Shown here: piece after piece, positions 13,501 through 26,114 of the stretch | How the letters are laid out: every line of letters starts with the position of its first letter | Position numbering within the stretch: position 1 is the first letter of the stretch | From: Bugula neritina | Lineage: Eukaryota; Bryozoa; Gymnolaemata; Cheilostomatida; Bugulidae | Direction of reading: 5' to 3' | DNA length: 64,000 nt | Assembly: GCA_964035545.1 (NCBI GenBank) | Contig: OZ037771.1 | Location: forward strand, 4,892,628-4,956,627 | The notes under the pieces: model-generated | Told to the model about the DNA's origin: nothing | The model's database searches: none | Seen by the model: only the letters and a program-made list of their open reading frames with translations | Program-made: the position numbers and the translations under genes

Positions 13501-13997
13501 TTGCATAATAAATTATCATTATCTATATTAATCAGTGCAGCATAAAGATTTCCAAACCTGATTAAACTTGGTTTAGTTAGAAAAAGAGACCTTGTCAAGT
13601 ATATACTATATATATGTTACTGCCTGCTATATACTAACATTTACATCAGATGAAAGAGCTTATCTGCAGTATAATCTATAAACTAGACTCTAGAGGCTTT
13701 ATAAGCTGCATACGTACATTTTAGGAAGCTGTCATACATGTATGTAACTATTTCTTGAACTTGGCTATCGTTTGATCGCGAGAATCTTATTAAAGTAGAC
13801 TTTTTATCTTTGCCTATGAGGGGAACATGACTAACTCCTGGATAAAATACAAAGCAACACACGTGTCTAAATATAGCATTATAATATAATATACAGAGTG
13901 ATATAGCATAGTGTAATATATAGCTAAGTAAAACAGACTAGCTCATGTCTCATGTGTATAACTTTTCTTACTGAGAAAAGCAACACACACACACACG

Positions 13998-14030
<33 letters not shown>

Positions 14031-15907
14031 ACAAGCACACGCGCACGCGCACACACACACACACACAAAACACACCAATTAAATGCAGAACACTTGTAGA
14101 TCCACAAGCAAATAATTAACAATTTGTAAAATAGGTGCCCACTCCATGTTACTAAGCAGGCTGGTGTAATAAGTTTATAAGTTGTTCCACAAACATTCCC
14201 TCTCAGTAGTATGAAGCACCTTATTATATCCTATATGATACATTCAACTGTATAGCATCATACAAAATACATAACTTATAATTATATTTTCATTTACCAT
14301 TACTATGTTGTGAATATGGGGTATAGAAATTGTTCGCAGCTTTCAAAGTTGAACAAACTTTCTATAGGGTCTAGTTTAAAGTATACCAATGAGTGAAATA
14401 ATTGATAATTACAATAATTTGTATCAAGTCTGTTTGCTTTTATACATGTGTGTGTGTGTAATGAACTTTCATACTTTAGCATTTTATAGCAAACAAATAA
14501 TCCACTAGGTCTTTATGCATTTTAATTTTGTTTGTTCCCACTGCATAATAATAGGCACCTGGGGTCCAGGCCAGGCCTTCTTCAGGCCCAGAATACTTTG
14601 GACTGTTTAAATCAAGTATAACTCTATCCCATAAGTAGAATAGTCCAAAGAAGAAGCTCAACAGGGCCGTATAAAACACCGAGTAGAAGGCAATGGTTTG
14701 ACCTGTAACAGACAGATATAATATGATCATAATATTATATAATATATTAGACACAGGTATCTATGTGTTTAATATATTACACATAATAAAATATATTTAT
14801 TAATAAAGAGTTCCGAAGCACTAATTATAAACATGCAAATGAATAAAACCCTCTACAAAGTTATAATACCATTTCATAAGAAAAATAATTTATGGCTCAT
14901 ATATTCCTATGTAGATGCAAAAATCAACTGACACGTTATGCAATACCAATGAAGCTGAGAGATTCTATGCATTCATTATTATTGGATATAAAGTGATGCA
15001 TCATATTCTCCTACAATTATTACATTTATGCGGTGTTGACAATAAAATGCTCTAATGACACATACAAACATGCTGCAACATGAGCATATTTTGCAATCTT
15101 TGCACACAAATAAACACCTGCAAACTATAGCAATACGGCACACAGTGTATTGACTGTGGAAATTAGGAATTGTGAAAACTGTTGTTGATGAAGACTCATT
15201 TCTGCCCACCAATAGTCTGTGATATATTATTATTTCACAATGTCAGAATGTTGGAGAGCTGCACATTCTTTGACACATGACGTATTTTATAGAGCAAAAC
15301 TGACAGCCTGTGGTTAGCAGTTAATAAATTAAATTCTTCAAATATCTTTCAGCAGATTTATGACAAATACAAATAATATGTTCATATATTAGAAGTACCA
15401 CGCAGTTTTACTGTAAAAAGCAGTGCATATAACATATAGCCTGTATTCATATGTAGCATAAACACTTGGAAAAACTCGAGCCTATTGTACACCACCCTCA
15501 GCTTATCTTATTTTCATCATTTACAACTGCTACAGAGAAAAATTAGTTATAATGCCAGATAAATTTTGTTAAGCTAAGCATTATATGTTTCAAACCACAA
15601 AAACTGAACATTTTGAAAAAAAAGATAATTTAGTATGTTATATAATAAGCCAAATAAGCAATACATGTAATAATTTAACAAGCATATACCATACTATAAT
15701 TATCATGTCATAATGCGTTATAGAAATTGAAATTATACAATATAATAAATACCCCATCTCAAAGGAGATCTGCCTAAGAATTCATTAGTTTCAGGGTTGT
15801 ATGCATTAGACAAATACTGAAGTGTTTCCTGGACTATTCCAACCATGTCGTTGTTTTTACTGGATCCATTTCTGTAATTCTGTGATTTTGATGCAACAGA
15901 TGGTGCC
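10534..15907 (-). CDS. ATP1B: Na+/K+-ATPase beta subunit, copy B (first codons unresolved)
   Basis: Tandem paralogue of the beta-subunit gene downstream on the same strand. Exons in transcript order are 15907-15753, 14702-14559, 13837-13718, 13052-12871, 12417-12313, 11639-11501 and 10634-10534, with stop TAA at 10534-10536. The last five exons are 120, 182, 105, 139 and 101 bases, exactly as in copy A. About 315 residues are visible. The cytoplasmic part (LGRSPLRWGQTIAFYSVFY) leads into a transmembrane segment; the ectodomain keeps six cysteines, the DYYPFTGQQGYKSPLVAV core, a possible NDS glycosylation site and the tail FEIISD. The first exon is unknown: a phase-compatible candidate is ATG at 17176 with a donor after 17160 (MEVRK), and an alternative is a split ATG using 15966-15967. 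The gene looks intact. The cytoplasmic and transmembrane parts differ most from copy A, which suggests divergence in expression or alpha-subunit pairing. Confidence 0.88.
13988..14068. repeat. CA/CG dinucleotide microsatellite in beta copy B
   Basis: ACACGC and ACACAC repeats in the intron between the exons at 13837 and 14559. Confidence 0.92.
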
Positions 15908-15967
15908 CTAAAATAAGTGCTAATATTTGTATAATAAACAAAATATTATTATATTTTAACTATACAT

Positions 15968-18900
15968 AGCTTAGCCAAGCTATAATAATTTCATGTGAAA
16001 TTATTTCCAAGGGCATTTCAATGTCATAAGATATGTAATGAGTGGTACTATTTATATCATAGGCACTGTAATAACCACTAAGTTGATATAACTAATGTGA
16101 CTCATGAGGGAAAACATTTGTTTATTTGGAGTTGCGACACTTTGGCACAGGTGTCTCCCAACTACTTATAGCTTTCACAGAAATAGTTTGAATTCAATAT
16201 GCTCAAAACATAAAGTAATAGGTTTATTAATATATATAAAATTATACTATGCCGAGGACACTATTTAAAAAGCTTTATAATACAGTTGCTTGTTGATCAT
16301 ATAAAAGTTGTGATATTGTCATAAAGATTGAGGCTAAACGCTTCTATATTTAAGAATTATAGCATATATTATTACAAATGAATTACACAATGACATTATA
16401 AGCTGATATTATATAACTCTATTGCATACAAGGCTATTAAAATATCTGTCAGAGTTTATTTTTTAATTTGAAGATTAAGATTTTGTGTTGCAATAAGATG
16501 AATCATATCAAGGATAAAACTATAGCAGGTAGACGAGAGTGAGAAGGATACAGTTACCACATCTAACCTGCCAAGTCACCATAATTAGGATAGATTAGAG
16601 CCAATATATTTACACAGATTTATAATCCAGTATTTGCACATTGATTAGATTCTGTTATCATGGTTAGACCTAGACATTATACAGATACTCTCTAAATCCT
16701 GTACTATTTGTTTCAAATACAGTTCCTCTAGTTTTTTTAGTTAATATAGTTGAATTGCAAGCTGGTTTCACTGTCCATCTGGAATTAAGTTAATTCCTTA
16801 AAAGTACATATGATTAGGTTATTAAATCTTTTGTTTAATAAATTTTGAATATTATTAATTATTGCAAGTTATTAACATAAACTTAAATTAATAAACATCA
16901 TGCCACGTACATTGATGTTTAATAAGTCAGTACTAATAGTTCTAGCATTAGTAACCATTCTGGTTGCATAAAAATGGTAAGTGTGTTAATAATCTTTTTC
17001 GGTTAGCCATTTTAAATTGTTTTTTAGTCAACATGCATGCATATAATTTATAATACAATATAGTAACATAAAAAATATACTTTTCTCTTATTTGAACTTC
17101 AAAATCAGGTTTTAATAACATTTCAAGATGAGATATTTTGACTTAACCAGTACACCCACCTTTTTCTAACTTCCATAGTTAACCTTTGCAGTAAATCTCT
17201 CTTCAGACTTGGCAGGTCTACAGCACAACATAAACTGATACTCTGATGCTTGCGTTAAACAAAACCTAATAAGTTGCCAAATTTTATTTCAGTGGCAACT
17301 TTCAAATTTTTGATGAAATATGTTGTTTGTCCAATAACTAGAATATACTACATAGAATATCATATATATCATTAATATCAAAGGAGTCATGACACGGGCT
17401 CAATCATAACTTAGTCTAATAAATCTTTTAGAAATAGTTAGAGTTCCCACAAACAAGGATTTCAGCGAACTAAATCTAATGACTGATTCACATTACGTTA
17501 GTGTAATATACCTATTATCATTACAAAATATTTTTGTGTTACATATTAAGTTATGCACAATAATTAACTATATATATTATAGGACATTTATTCTTCTAAT
17601 ATGGCATCTATTATATGTCTCTAATGCCACAACATTGATGTCTATATACAGTTTTTATAGGATTTATAATAGCTCTCTATAATCTGTTATTCCAGCAACT
17701 TTTCTAATTTCAAGAGAACTTATATTTCAAAAAGTTGGTTTGGCAACTACTAGTACTAAGCAGGCGTAGTTCTACCTAATTATATATTGACGGAAAAATA
17801 AGAGAAAATTTAGGAATAAAGTTACTAAACGTTCTTTTAAAATCTAATAGTTGTACCATTTAGATACTGTTCAGTATATAGAACCCTAGGTCTAACTAAT
17901 TGAAAGATTACCACAGTATTATTTATGGCTGTGTAATGACTTATACATGTATCTAAGTATCTAAGTATTAGCTTCTAGTATTTATTTATGTATAATCATT
18001 TATGTAAGTCTTAATCTAATAAAGTTTATAGTTTAATGCATTGAATAGACTGCATTTATGTAAACACACCGTGGTTCAATAATACAGAGGCAGCAGTACA
18101 AGCAGCGTAATACATGCATGTTTTAAACCTGACGAATAAAAGCTTTTATATTCGAAACAAATTCAAGAGTTAAATGTACTGCCCTGCAGTATATCTAGTG
18201 TAAGAAAAAACTTCAGCTGTGTGACAACTGAAACTAAGCTCTCCTTAATAAAAAGAAATGCCACAGAGCTTTGAATCTCATGGTTAGCGTTTCATGTCAA
18301 GAAAACCACTACAAAAAGTGGACTCAATTATTTTCTAGATAAATAAAGAGCTTGGCAGGCCTTCAAGTGGGCCGTCTGCAACTGATAAGTTATAATCGTA
18401 GACTAGATAATTTGATGCTTGCATAGAATAACTGGCAGGTTTCATATCACAAGACTACTTGAAGAAAACTTAATACTTTCTTCTACTGGAAATCAACATA
18501 TTATTTAGTTTTATTTCTTTTTTGTAAACTTAAAGCATAAGTATATTATATGCCCTGTAGTTTTAATTTGCTGCTCTTTTTTCTGTAACTATTTGGTATG
18601 TGCATAATGCTACATGGTAAATAGCTAATATGGATAATGCATGTATAAGGTGTTTAATTTAATACTACAACCCTGCTGCCCAATTAAGGAATACTTTGGT
18701 TAGGCAATAATATAGCAGAAAAATATATAAGTACTGTGTATAGGTAGAGTTTATGTTGGCCGTAGGTAAGTTTAAATTACCTAACATCCAAATCCTCAAG
18801 CTTGTTTTAGACAACGTTAGACAGAGTACACAACTTTCATTATAACACAGGGCTACACATCTTGCTATTAAACCCATATGTGCTAATTTTAGCAGCTAAC

Positions 18901-21060
18901 TATAGTATACTACATACATGCATAAAACATTCAAGTATCACCATACTGTTTTGTTTTAAATTAACATGATTTCAACTAGTAGGTTAGTGTATAGCAAGAT
19001 GTAAATTTTATAGTACCTGATATTTTGGAACATTATTAATTCAGTATAAGATAAATTTTAATATAATATGCATAGCACTCCAACAGCACAATGCATACTG
19101 TTTAAATTGAGTAACATGGGCTGTGCTGCTTGTATGCAAACAGCTTTGAAACCACTTGAAACAATAAAGTTGCATAATTAATAATAACTCCACCAACATA
19201 TGCTGGTATTTTCACCTTTAAAGTCTAAACAATTTATAGATGAGCCTGTATTAGTAATACAGCAATATTTTGCAAAACTGTGAAATATACTCTGATAAAC
19301 ATAATATTTTAATGAAAAACAGCTTAAATATCTGAAAATAGCATAACGAGCTTACCTAGATGTGCAGGCTGCAGGTTCCTAAATGTTATTTATTGTTGGT
19401 AAAACCTGTATTTGCTTCTTAGGTCTATAAACTGTGTCACCTAGCGAGTGGATCATTTAGGGGGTTGAAAATAATTCAATTATTGAGTAAAGACACAGCA
19501 TAAGATACTAAATTTCTATAATTATTACATCTAGTGTTATACTTTACATGACAAAAGTTGAGGTGTGAAAGGTTTAAAGCAACTAGGAAGTTATAATGTT
19601 GATAGGTGAAATGGCCTTATATATGCACACAATGATTACAGCCCATAATAATATGACTTGAAATGTGTTACCCCTGCTATAGAATTCCTTTATCCACCTT
19701 TTATTGCATTCAACTATCCTCAGATGATACTTGGAGATTATAAGGATTAAATAGATTCTTTGGAGTTGCATTTGTTTCCAAACCACAATGTGCACAAAGA
19801 CGAGCATTGCCATAGCCCACCCACAAAAGGCATGGTGAACATAAGGCTATACTTAGGAGTAGCTATTAAAAATGATAATGGTATTGACATACAGATAATA
19901 TACTAGGTGCAATGATTACCATGACTCGTGATAACCCTCATCTCCGCCTCCAGTTCAGGCTTTTTTGCTATCGTCAGTCCCCCATTTTCATTTCAGGCCA
20001 TTTCATTTCACTATAACTTGCAGCACCTAAAACTTATAGCATAAAGTTACATGTATATTAGACTTTTATACTATCATAATATATTGTAATACACACAGCC
20101 TACTTTTGCATTAATAATATATTATTATATTGTATTATAGCCTATATAGTGTTTATTTTTTAGATACTCCAGTAGCCCCAACAGTGTATTGAATAGAATG
20201 CTGGCTTGCAAGTCTGAAATTTGATTCCAGCAAACATTTTTTTTACATTTTTTTGAACTATATTGTATTATAGATAGATTTTACCATAAATCAAATTACA
20301 ATAACATTGTTCACTAATTTGATTTAGCTATAAACTCCAAATGCATTATTATTGACTAGACAACAAAATAATGAATAAATTCGATTTATTGTAAACTAAA
20401 TAATATACAAATAGCATTAAAAGGAGTAGCTAAAAGTTTCCCTTATGTGTGCAATACTAAACCCAATTTATGGTGAGCAACAGTATAATATAGATATCAT
20501 CTATCTGTCTATACGAATCATTTACAACAAAGCAACTAGTGAAATACTTTAATGTATTTTTAATTATTCTGGGTAGATTCCAAAAGATGAAAGTTCTGGA
20601 AATTTGAAACAGTTCAAAGTTCAAACTATATGATAATCACCGAGAGTTGTACATTTCAGTAGCAGAGAGCTACTAAAAGCTTGGAGTTTTTGGAACTGCT
20701 ACACTCTTTCTTATACTCTGAGCTTGGGTACTGGAATTATTGTGCATTTTTTATATAAACTTATCTTCATGCGAGGATACTTTGTAAAATTCTAAGATTT
20801 GCACTTTTTGATTTAATGCACTTTTTGACAATTGACCACATGCAATTATTAATCACGAATCTCATTATATAATTCTTACATAAATACATATAGTACAATA
20901 AGTTATGTATATATTATGTGTATGTGTGCGTGCGTGCGTGCCTGTGTGGTTCAGGTTTTTCAAATTTATTGATAAATTTAATCACTGAGCTGGAAAAGGT
21001 AATATTATTGAGTTCATTGAATGTAATAATCAATTGCAAGTGCTGTTATAAGAGTTGTTC
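15968..21060. other. intergenic region between divergently transcribed genes
   Basis: About 5 kb of AT-rich sequence between beta copy B (minus) and the gene at 21264 (plus). It should hold the beta copy B promoter and first exon (candidate at 17160-17176). A weak tRNA-like segment lies at 20160-20230 and a short TGCG repeat near 20922-20945. No other exon is supported. Confidence 0.5.
17160..17176 (-). other. candidate first coding exon of beta-subunit copy B
   Basis: The minus strand has ATG at 17176-17174 in good start context (purine at -3, G at +4), five codons reading MEVRK, and a GTGGGT donor after 17160. It ends in phase 2, as required by the first base of the exon at 15907. This is inference from phase and context only; so short an exon could arise by chance in this AT-rich sequence. 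Confidence 0.22.
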
Positions 21061-21112
21061 TTCCGCGCCTATTAAAATACATTTCGCGCCTGTTGAACTT
21101 AAACTAACCAAT
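21061..21112 (+). promoter_or_regulatory. E2F-like sites and CCAAT box upstream of the 21264 gene
   Basis: TTCCGCGCC at 21061-21069 and TTTCGCGCC at 21082-21090 both fit the E2F/DP consensus, and CCAAT lies at 21108-21112, about 150 to 200 bases before the ATG at 21264. CpG-containing octamers are scarce elsewhere in this AT-rich window, so the cluster stands out. E2F plus CCAAT is typical of replication and cell-cycle promoters; that this holds here is inference. Confidence 0.45.
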
Positions 21113-21263
21113 AAACGATTACTTCTGCGGCCAGCTATTTAGAACTTTTTATATTTCTCTATCATTTCCGCTAACTACGCAGTTTATTAACTGGTGTAGC
21201 GTCGGTTAGCTGTAGCAGAGAAGCAAGGCTAAAGACAATAATTCTAATCGTATATATAAGACC

Positions 21264-24200
21264 ATGGAAGTCTATGATGCATTAAACTTAGATGACAGAA
21301 GTGATTGGAGAGCATGGAATACAAATGTAGAGGTAATAATTTTTAAGTGATCTCATAAACATTACTAATTTAAAAAGTGTTATTATTTAAATATGAATAC
21401 AGAATAGTCTGACCCTAGCCGGGTTTAGGTTAGGCATATGCTTAAGGAATAAAATAGAGCCGGAGCAGTAGCAGAACATCACCATGATTCATGAGTGATC
21501 ATTAGATCATACACTTAAGACTTATAGTTATAGTTATTCTTAATCTTATACTTATAGTTATAGTATTAGTTATACTACTAGTACTAGTACTACTAATACT
21601 TATAGTTATACTTATACTAGTACTAACAGTAATACTTATAGTTATACTAAAAGTAAATCTCTTAACTCTTAGTCGTAAGTCATAATTTATACTCAGAGGA
21701 TTAGGATTACGTGATAGACATAACTTTAAAATTCAGTTTTGCACTTACTCTGTTACTATTAGTATTAGTATTAGTATTACTATTACTATTAGTATTAGTA
21801 TTTCTATTACTATTACTATTAGTATTACTCTAAGAATAATACTATAACTATTACTATTAGTATTAGTATTAGTATCACTATAATACTCTATAGTATTAGT
21901 ACTACTACTACTACTAGTAGTAGTAGTACAGTAGTAGTAGTATTAGTATTACTATGAATAATAATTACTATGAATAATAATTACTAATAGTAATGGTACC
22001 TAGTTTAAAGTCATGTTCATGCTCACAGTCACTGATGCTGATAATTAAACTTAATTAGTTGATATCAAGTCAATAATGATAGTGATATTCACAGTGATAC
22101 ACACTGAGACATTCAGTCACTAATGCTGAGCCAAACTCAAACTGGCACCCAGTCCCATAGACACATGCTGTTGCTCATGCTGATCCTGATACTCACACTG
22201 TGATTGTCGTTGATAACATGGTGATGAAGTGATATCTTGTAGTTGTAATGCTTTTAATTTAGTAGTACTAGCTGTATAATCATAATGATTATGGCAATGT
22301 ATTGATAATAATTCTAAAATTCACTTCAACTATTTAAAATGATTTTTCATGTCAGTTTTTGGTTTTATAAATATATATGTAATTTTTAATAAATTAGTTA
22401 TTATAATTAGGTTTTAGTGTTTACAATTAGTATTGATCTTACCTATGTTGCTAACGTTATAAATATATAGTTATAGTTATACATTCATCTTGAAGCTGAA
22501 ATAATCTCATTACCAGTAGTAGTTACACCACAAATGCTAGGACTAAAAGTAAAATCAGTGTAACTCACAACTGTAGGCAGCCTGTTTTTTAAACTTTTAT
22601 TAATGAAAGAAATTGAGACCTAAAGGCTTTGAATAGTGGGATAATAAGTGAGTTAAAATTGTGATATTTTGTAGAGTTATAATTCGAATGTAATTTCATT
22701 AATTTTGATGGTATTAAAAAGGAAAAAAGTTACTGATTCCTATCTATATGGTACATCCGTGGATAATTGTGTAAAAAAGGCTATATTTCTGAAGTTTATA
22801 GCCAAGTACTCTGTAAAACATGACCTAAATTTGAATGCCTATTAGGATTCTATAAATTATTATTTACATAAGTTCATTCCCAAATGAACTCTTACTGTTT
22901 TTACTCACTGCAATTCTTTGAGACCTTTTCATATCCTTTAATGTATTTTATTTGAGAAATTAAACCGTTAACATGTCAAAACCTTATTCATAGCATTTTT
23001 GTGTTTCAGTAAAAATAGGCCCTGATGTAAACCCCTGCCTTATACTAGTATCATGCTGAGTTCGATTCATTATCATTTTGATTCCGGAATCAACATGGTT
23101 CAACTCATAATGATGTCATGCAATTGCATACATGCTATGCTATGTGTATGCTGCAATTTTAAATTTACCTTCAGACATTTCTTGGCATCCATTACGAGAC
23201 TCAAGTGTCATCGTTCACACTCGTAGAAGATGTTTACAAGCGTTTAAAGATTACAGAGAACAACTTACCACGTATGATGTTACTTAAAAGGGTCCAAGCC
23301 GCTTTGGGAAATACTGTAGATCTGTTTGGGTTTGTAATAATTCATATTTTCATCAGATTTACACATTTTCATTAGCCACCTGATACTTCTGACTGCTAAC
23401 TATTTTGGGCTGCTGGAATATTGCATTTAATTTGTGCTTAGTATATTGAAACTTGACTTAGGGAGCAGCTGTGGTCTAGGGGCTAGTAAACGCAAGGTCA
23501 TGAGGTTCGATCCCCTCTAAAGGCCATTGGTGCTGTTAGAAAAGGCATTCAGTCGTAATTTTTCCTTTGCCACGTATGAAAAAGTCCTTAGCCCGCTTAA
23601 AACTCTTTTCATCAAGCGTTCTCACTATGAACTATAAACTATAAACTTGCGTGAGTTTTTATAATTAAAGCTTGACTTTCCAGTTGTTTTGAAAGTGTCC
23701 ATAACTACACATGGGACTACACGAACTATACTATACAATATGACTGAGACTATATCCATTACCTTCAAGTAGCCTGTGTTAAATGAGAATATCTTGAGTT
23801 TACTTGGGAGACTGTATTTATAGACAAGACTACTTTGTGAATATGAAGTCGAAGCAGTACCCAGAAATCTCCTCTCAGGAGTTGTCTAAACATTCTATGA
23901 AGACTTCAGAGTTAGAGTCTAGAAAGAACCTGGCACTCAACAACCCCAATGCTGCCCAGGTGAACATGGTAAGTAGCCCTAGACTGTATTGCCCAGGTGA
24001 ACATGGTAAGTAGCCCTAGACTGTATTGCCCAGCTGGCGAGTCTGATGCTTGTTTTATACAATTGTTCTGCCACATGTTTTTGCTGCATCAACATATACC
24101 TATTTTGTTCAACATAATATTTTTTACAGTAAGAAAGTATATTCTACAAAAGAAGTTAACACCTTTGGTGTCTAAGGGGTTGGTGGTTTTCTTGATGATC

Positions 24201-25461
24201 ATACCTTGAGTAATTTCAGCACATCTCGTGTCAGATGTACGCTAATCATATTAAAACCCTAGTTTTGTGTATTTAATTACAATACTGTTGAAAACCTGTA
24301 TTTTTTAGCCTATCAGCTCTCTCCTTGATTCTGTGCTGAGTATGTTGGAATTTTTGGCTGTTTTAGAATGTAACGTATGAAGAAGCCTGTGCTCTTTCCT
24401 ATTTCCGTGAAGGGGAGATAATGAAGGGACTGAAGGAAATATCTGGTACATCGTACATGCCCGTCATAGTGAATGAGGTCCGCGCTATGATAGCCAGCGA
24501 GGCCATCATGTATGCCACGGATCCCAGCACTATGCTTCGGAAGCAATCACACGAGTTGACCAAGTTTGTTGATTTAAACCTACTTCACGGTGAAATAGTA
24601 GAAAAAATGCCGTCATTTGTTAAAATATTGGACTTTATCAAACACGCCGTACCAACTGGTAAGCGCCAGAAAGACACGTACAGCCAAGAGAAACGTGAAG
24701 CCATAATTGCCTCTATTCTGGCCAAGTGCCTCTGTTCATTTGACTCGAAGTTAGATGCGTACAAAGTGCAGTTGTCTTCTCTCTTACTCAACAGTGGCAC
24801 GTCTGGTGAGTTTGAGTTAGACTTGCTAGCCGAGACTAATGACACGTATCCCTACAAACAGAAGAAAAGGTTCGCGCAACGCAGTACTAGCGGCTCAGGT
24901 CCTAAGAGTGACATTGTGCTATACAAAGGGAAGGATGGTAAATCAAAGATGGTCAACCTTTATGACCTGGTGAAGTACGACCCCGCCGACGGGTCTGCCG
25001 GGGAAGGGGAGGAGGAAGCAGGAACGGGTACCAACCTGTCCATATCTCTAGACAGTGAAAGTGAACAAAAACCTTTCCTCGTTGTAACTAAGGCACCCAG
25101 TCGAGCACGAAGGCGTCGACGCAATGTCAGGTCTTGGAGACCGTACAGAGTAACTTCATCAGCTGTAGATATGAGTGCGGTTGGCGGTGGTGACTCTGCG
25201 CTTACGGCAGATAATGTAGCAGCTGTTGACGTAGGCGAGGAAAGTGACAATGCGCTGACGTCTATGTGCATAGATGAAGTTGCGGAAAGTGACAATGCAC
25301 TGATGGCTGAAAACCTGGCGGCTGTAGATGCGGCAGATGTGGTTCTGGCAGAGCAGATTATGCAACCATGTGACGCAACCGCTCACACCGCTCTGTCACA
25401 GTTTTCTGATGTCCCGGACACTGGCGACAGTCTAGAGGTTATCACGGAAGAAACAGTTTAG
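21264..25461 (+). CDS. unrecognised 487-residue protein with death-fold-like N-terminus
   Basis: Four exons with phase-perfect junctions: 21264-21332, 23175-23329, 23824-23968 and 24367-25461. The start is ATG in the context ACCATGG. I do not recognise the family. Residues 1-75 (MEVYDALNLDDRSDWRAW... through KRVQAALGNTVDLFG) have the spacing of a helical death-effector or death domain; this is a visual impression only. The middle (about 125-260) is helical with a basic KRQKDTYSQEKREAI stretch. After about 290 the protein is low-complexity: an acidic GEGEEEAG patch, an arginine-rich RARRRRRNVRSWRPYR stretch that could be a nuclear localisation signal, and three imperfect repeats around D(S/N)AL. 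The middle part also loosely resembles lineage-specific uncharacterised invertebrate proteins, so a transposon-related origin cannot be excluded. The donor of exon 3 is duplicated in tandem. Exonic GC is well above the flanks, supporting a real gene. Confidence 0.75.
21535..21995. repeat. degenerate TAGTAT / TACTAT low-complexity array in intron 1
   Basis: About 460 bases are made of short imperfect units such as TTAGTATTAG, ACTATTACT and ACTAGTACT on both strands. A perfect inverted triplet core (ACTACTACT... meeting AGTAGTAGT...) lies near 21902-21930. It fills part of the first intron of the 21264 gene. Confidence 0.8.
23461..23658 (+). mobile_element. tRNA-derived SINE, copy 2
   Basis: The head has tRNA-like internal promoter boxes: an A-box-like GTGGTCTAGGGGCTAG and a B-box GGTTCGATCCC near 23507. 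The body shares GGCATTCAG, TTGCCAC, AAGTCCTTAG and TTCTCACTATGAAC with the copy at 3537. The 3' end is a short tandem ACTATAA tail. It lies in intron 2 of the 21264 gene. The distal body and tail show that it is not a functional tRNA gene. Confidence 0.65.
23954..24033 (+). repeat. 37-bp tandem duplication spanning the exon 3 5' splice site
   Basis: Two identical 37-base units (23954-23990 and 23991-24027) are followed by six bases of a third. Each unit contains the last exonic bases (GCCCAGGTGAACATG) and the GTAAGT donor. The first donor, after 23968, keeps frame with exon 4. Use of the second, after 24005, would shift the frame and reach TGA within five codons of exon 4. Confidence 0.9.
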
Positions 25462-25564
25462 TAGAAGCTAAGAATGTATCTCCTCGGAGTTGTCACATCA
25501 TGTGGAAGTTGGTTACAGGATACTTCTGTTGTCTTGTTAAAGATCTGATTTGTTATTGTCTGTA

Positions 25565-25616
25565 GACAGAGCATTGCTTGTGCTGTAGTCTACAGCGCAA
25601 GCAATGCTCGACTGTC
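25565..25616 (+). ncRNA. near-perfect 24-bp stem-loop in the 3' UTR
   Basis: The arm 25570-25588 pairs with 25590-25608 with one G-U wobble. After a 3-base bulge (25609-25611), GACAG at 25565-25569 pairs with CTGTC at 25612-25616. It begins about 100 bases after the stop codon of the 21264 gene. It could be a structured UTR element, a small-RNA precursor (short for a microRNA) or a tiny fold-back insertion. The pairing is directly visible; any function is inference. Confidence 0.5.
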
Positions 25617-26108
25617 GTAATTCAAGGCAACATTTTTTTTCTTGCTCCTGTACGTATGTGATTTTGAATGATGACCTTTAACAGTATGTTTGACACTGTT
25701 TATCTAGTAGGTGAAGTTTTTATAGCTAATTTCAATCATTTGTTTTTTTTTTCTTGTGTTATGTATACTGTATCTCCAGAATCAGGCATTATAGCTATGA
25801 TTATGGGAAAATGACTTCTTTTACTACACATTTTATATTTGTTATTCTGGGTATTATTACCTTCAATGTTTCTAAATTTATTACGCATTTTAGCTATTGA
25901 CCGTTTATGATGAATTATGTTGGCTGCATAATCTCAAATCTCTATAATACAAAAGACGAGATTGAGATGGTGAAATCAAAAAATGTTGCTTCATTCAAAT
26001 ATACAATATTACCGCGGTTATTTCATGTTGTTTCCAAACTATTAGTTTTAGAAAGATGTCTCAAATAATTGGTCCCAGAATGGTGATAGATATAATATGC
26101 TTTATTGT

Positions 26109-26114
26109 AATAAA
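26109..26114 (+). terminator. polyadenylation signal AATAAA of the 21264 gene
   Basis: AATAAA lies 648 bases after the stop at 25461 and about 190 bases before the PPM1L start codon. It is the last such hexamer between the two genes. Confidence 0.5.

Noticed and set aside
20160-20230. tRNA or SINE copy
   Set aside because: Only a B-box-like TTTGATTCCAGC and a vague head are visible; it lacks the shared SINE body.
23461-23535. tRNA gene
   Set aside because: The promoter boxes are tRNA-like but acceptor-stem pairing is absent and the sequence continues into a SINE body shared with 3537-3715.
24960-25295. Minus-strand open frame opposite the 21264 gene exon 4
   Set aside because: Shadow of a GC-richer coding exon; no splice context or family resemblance.
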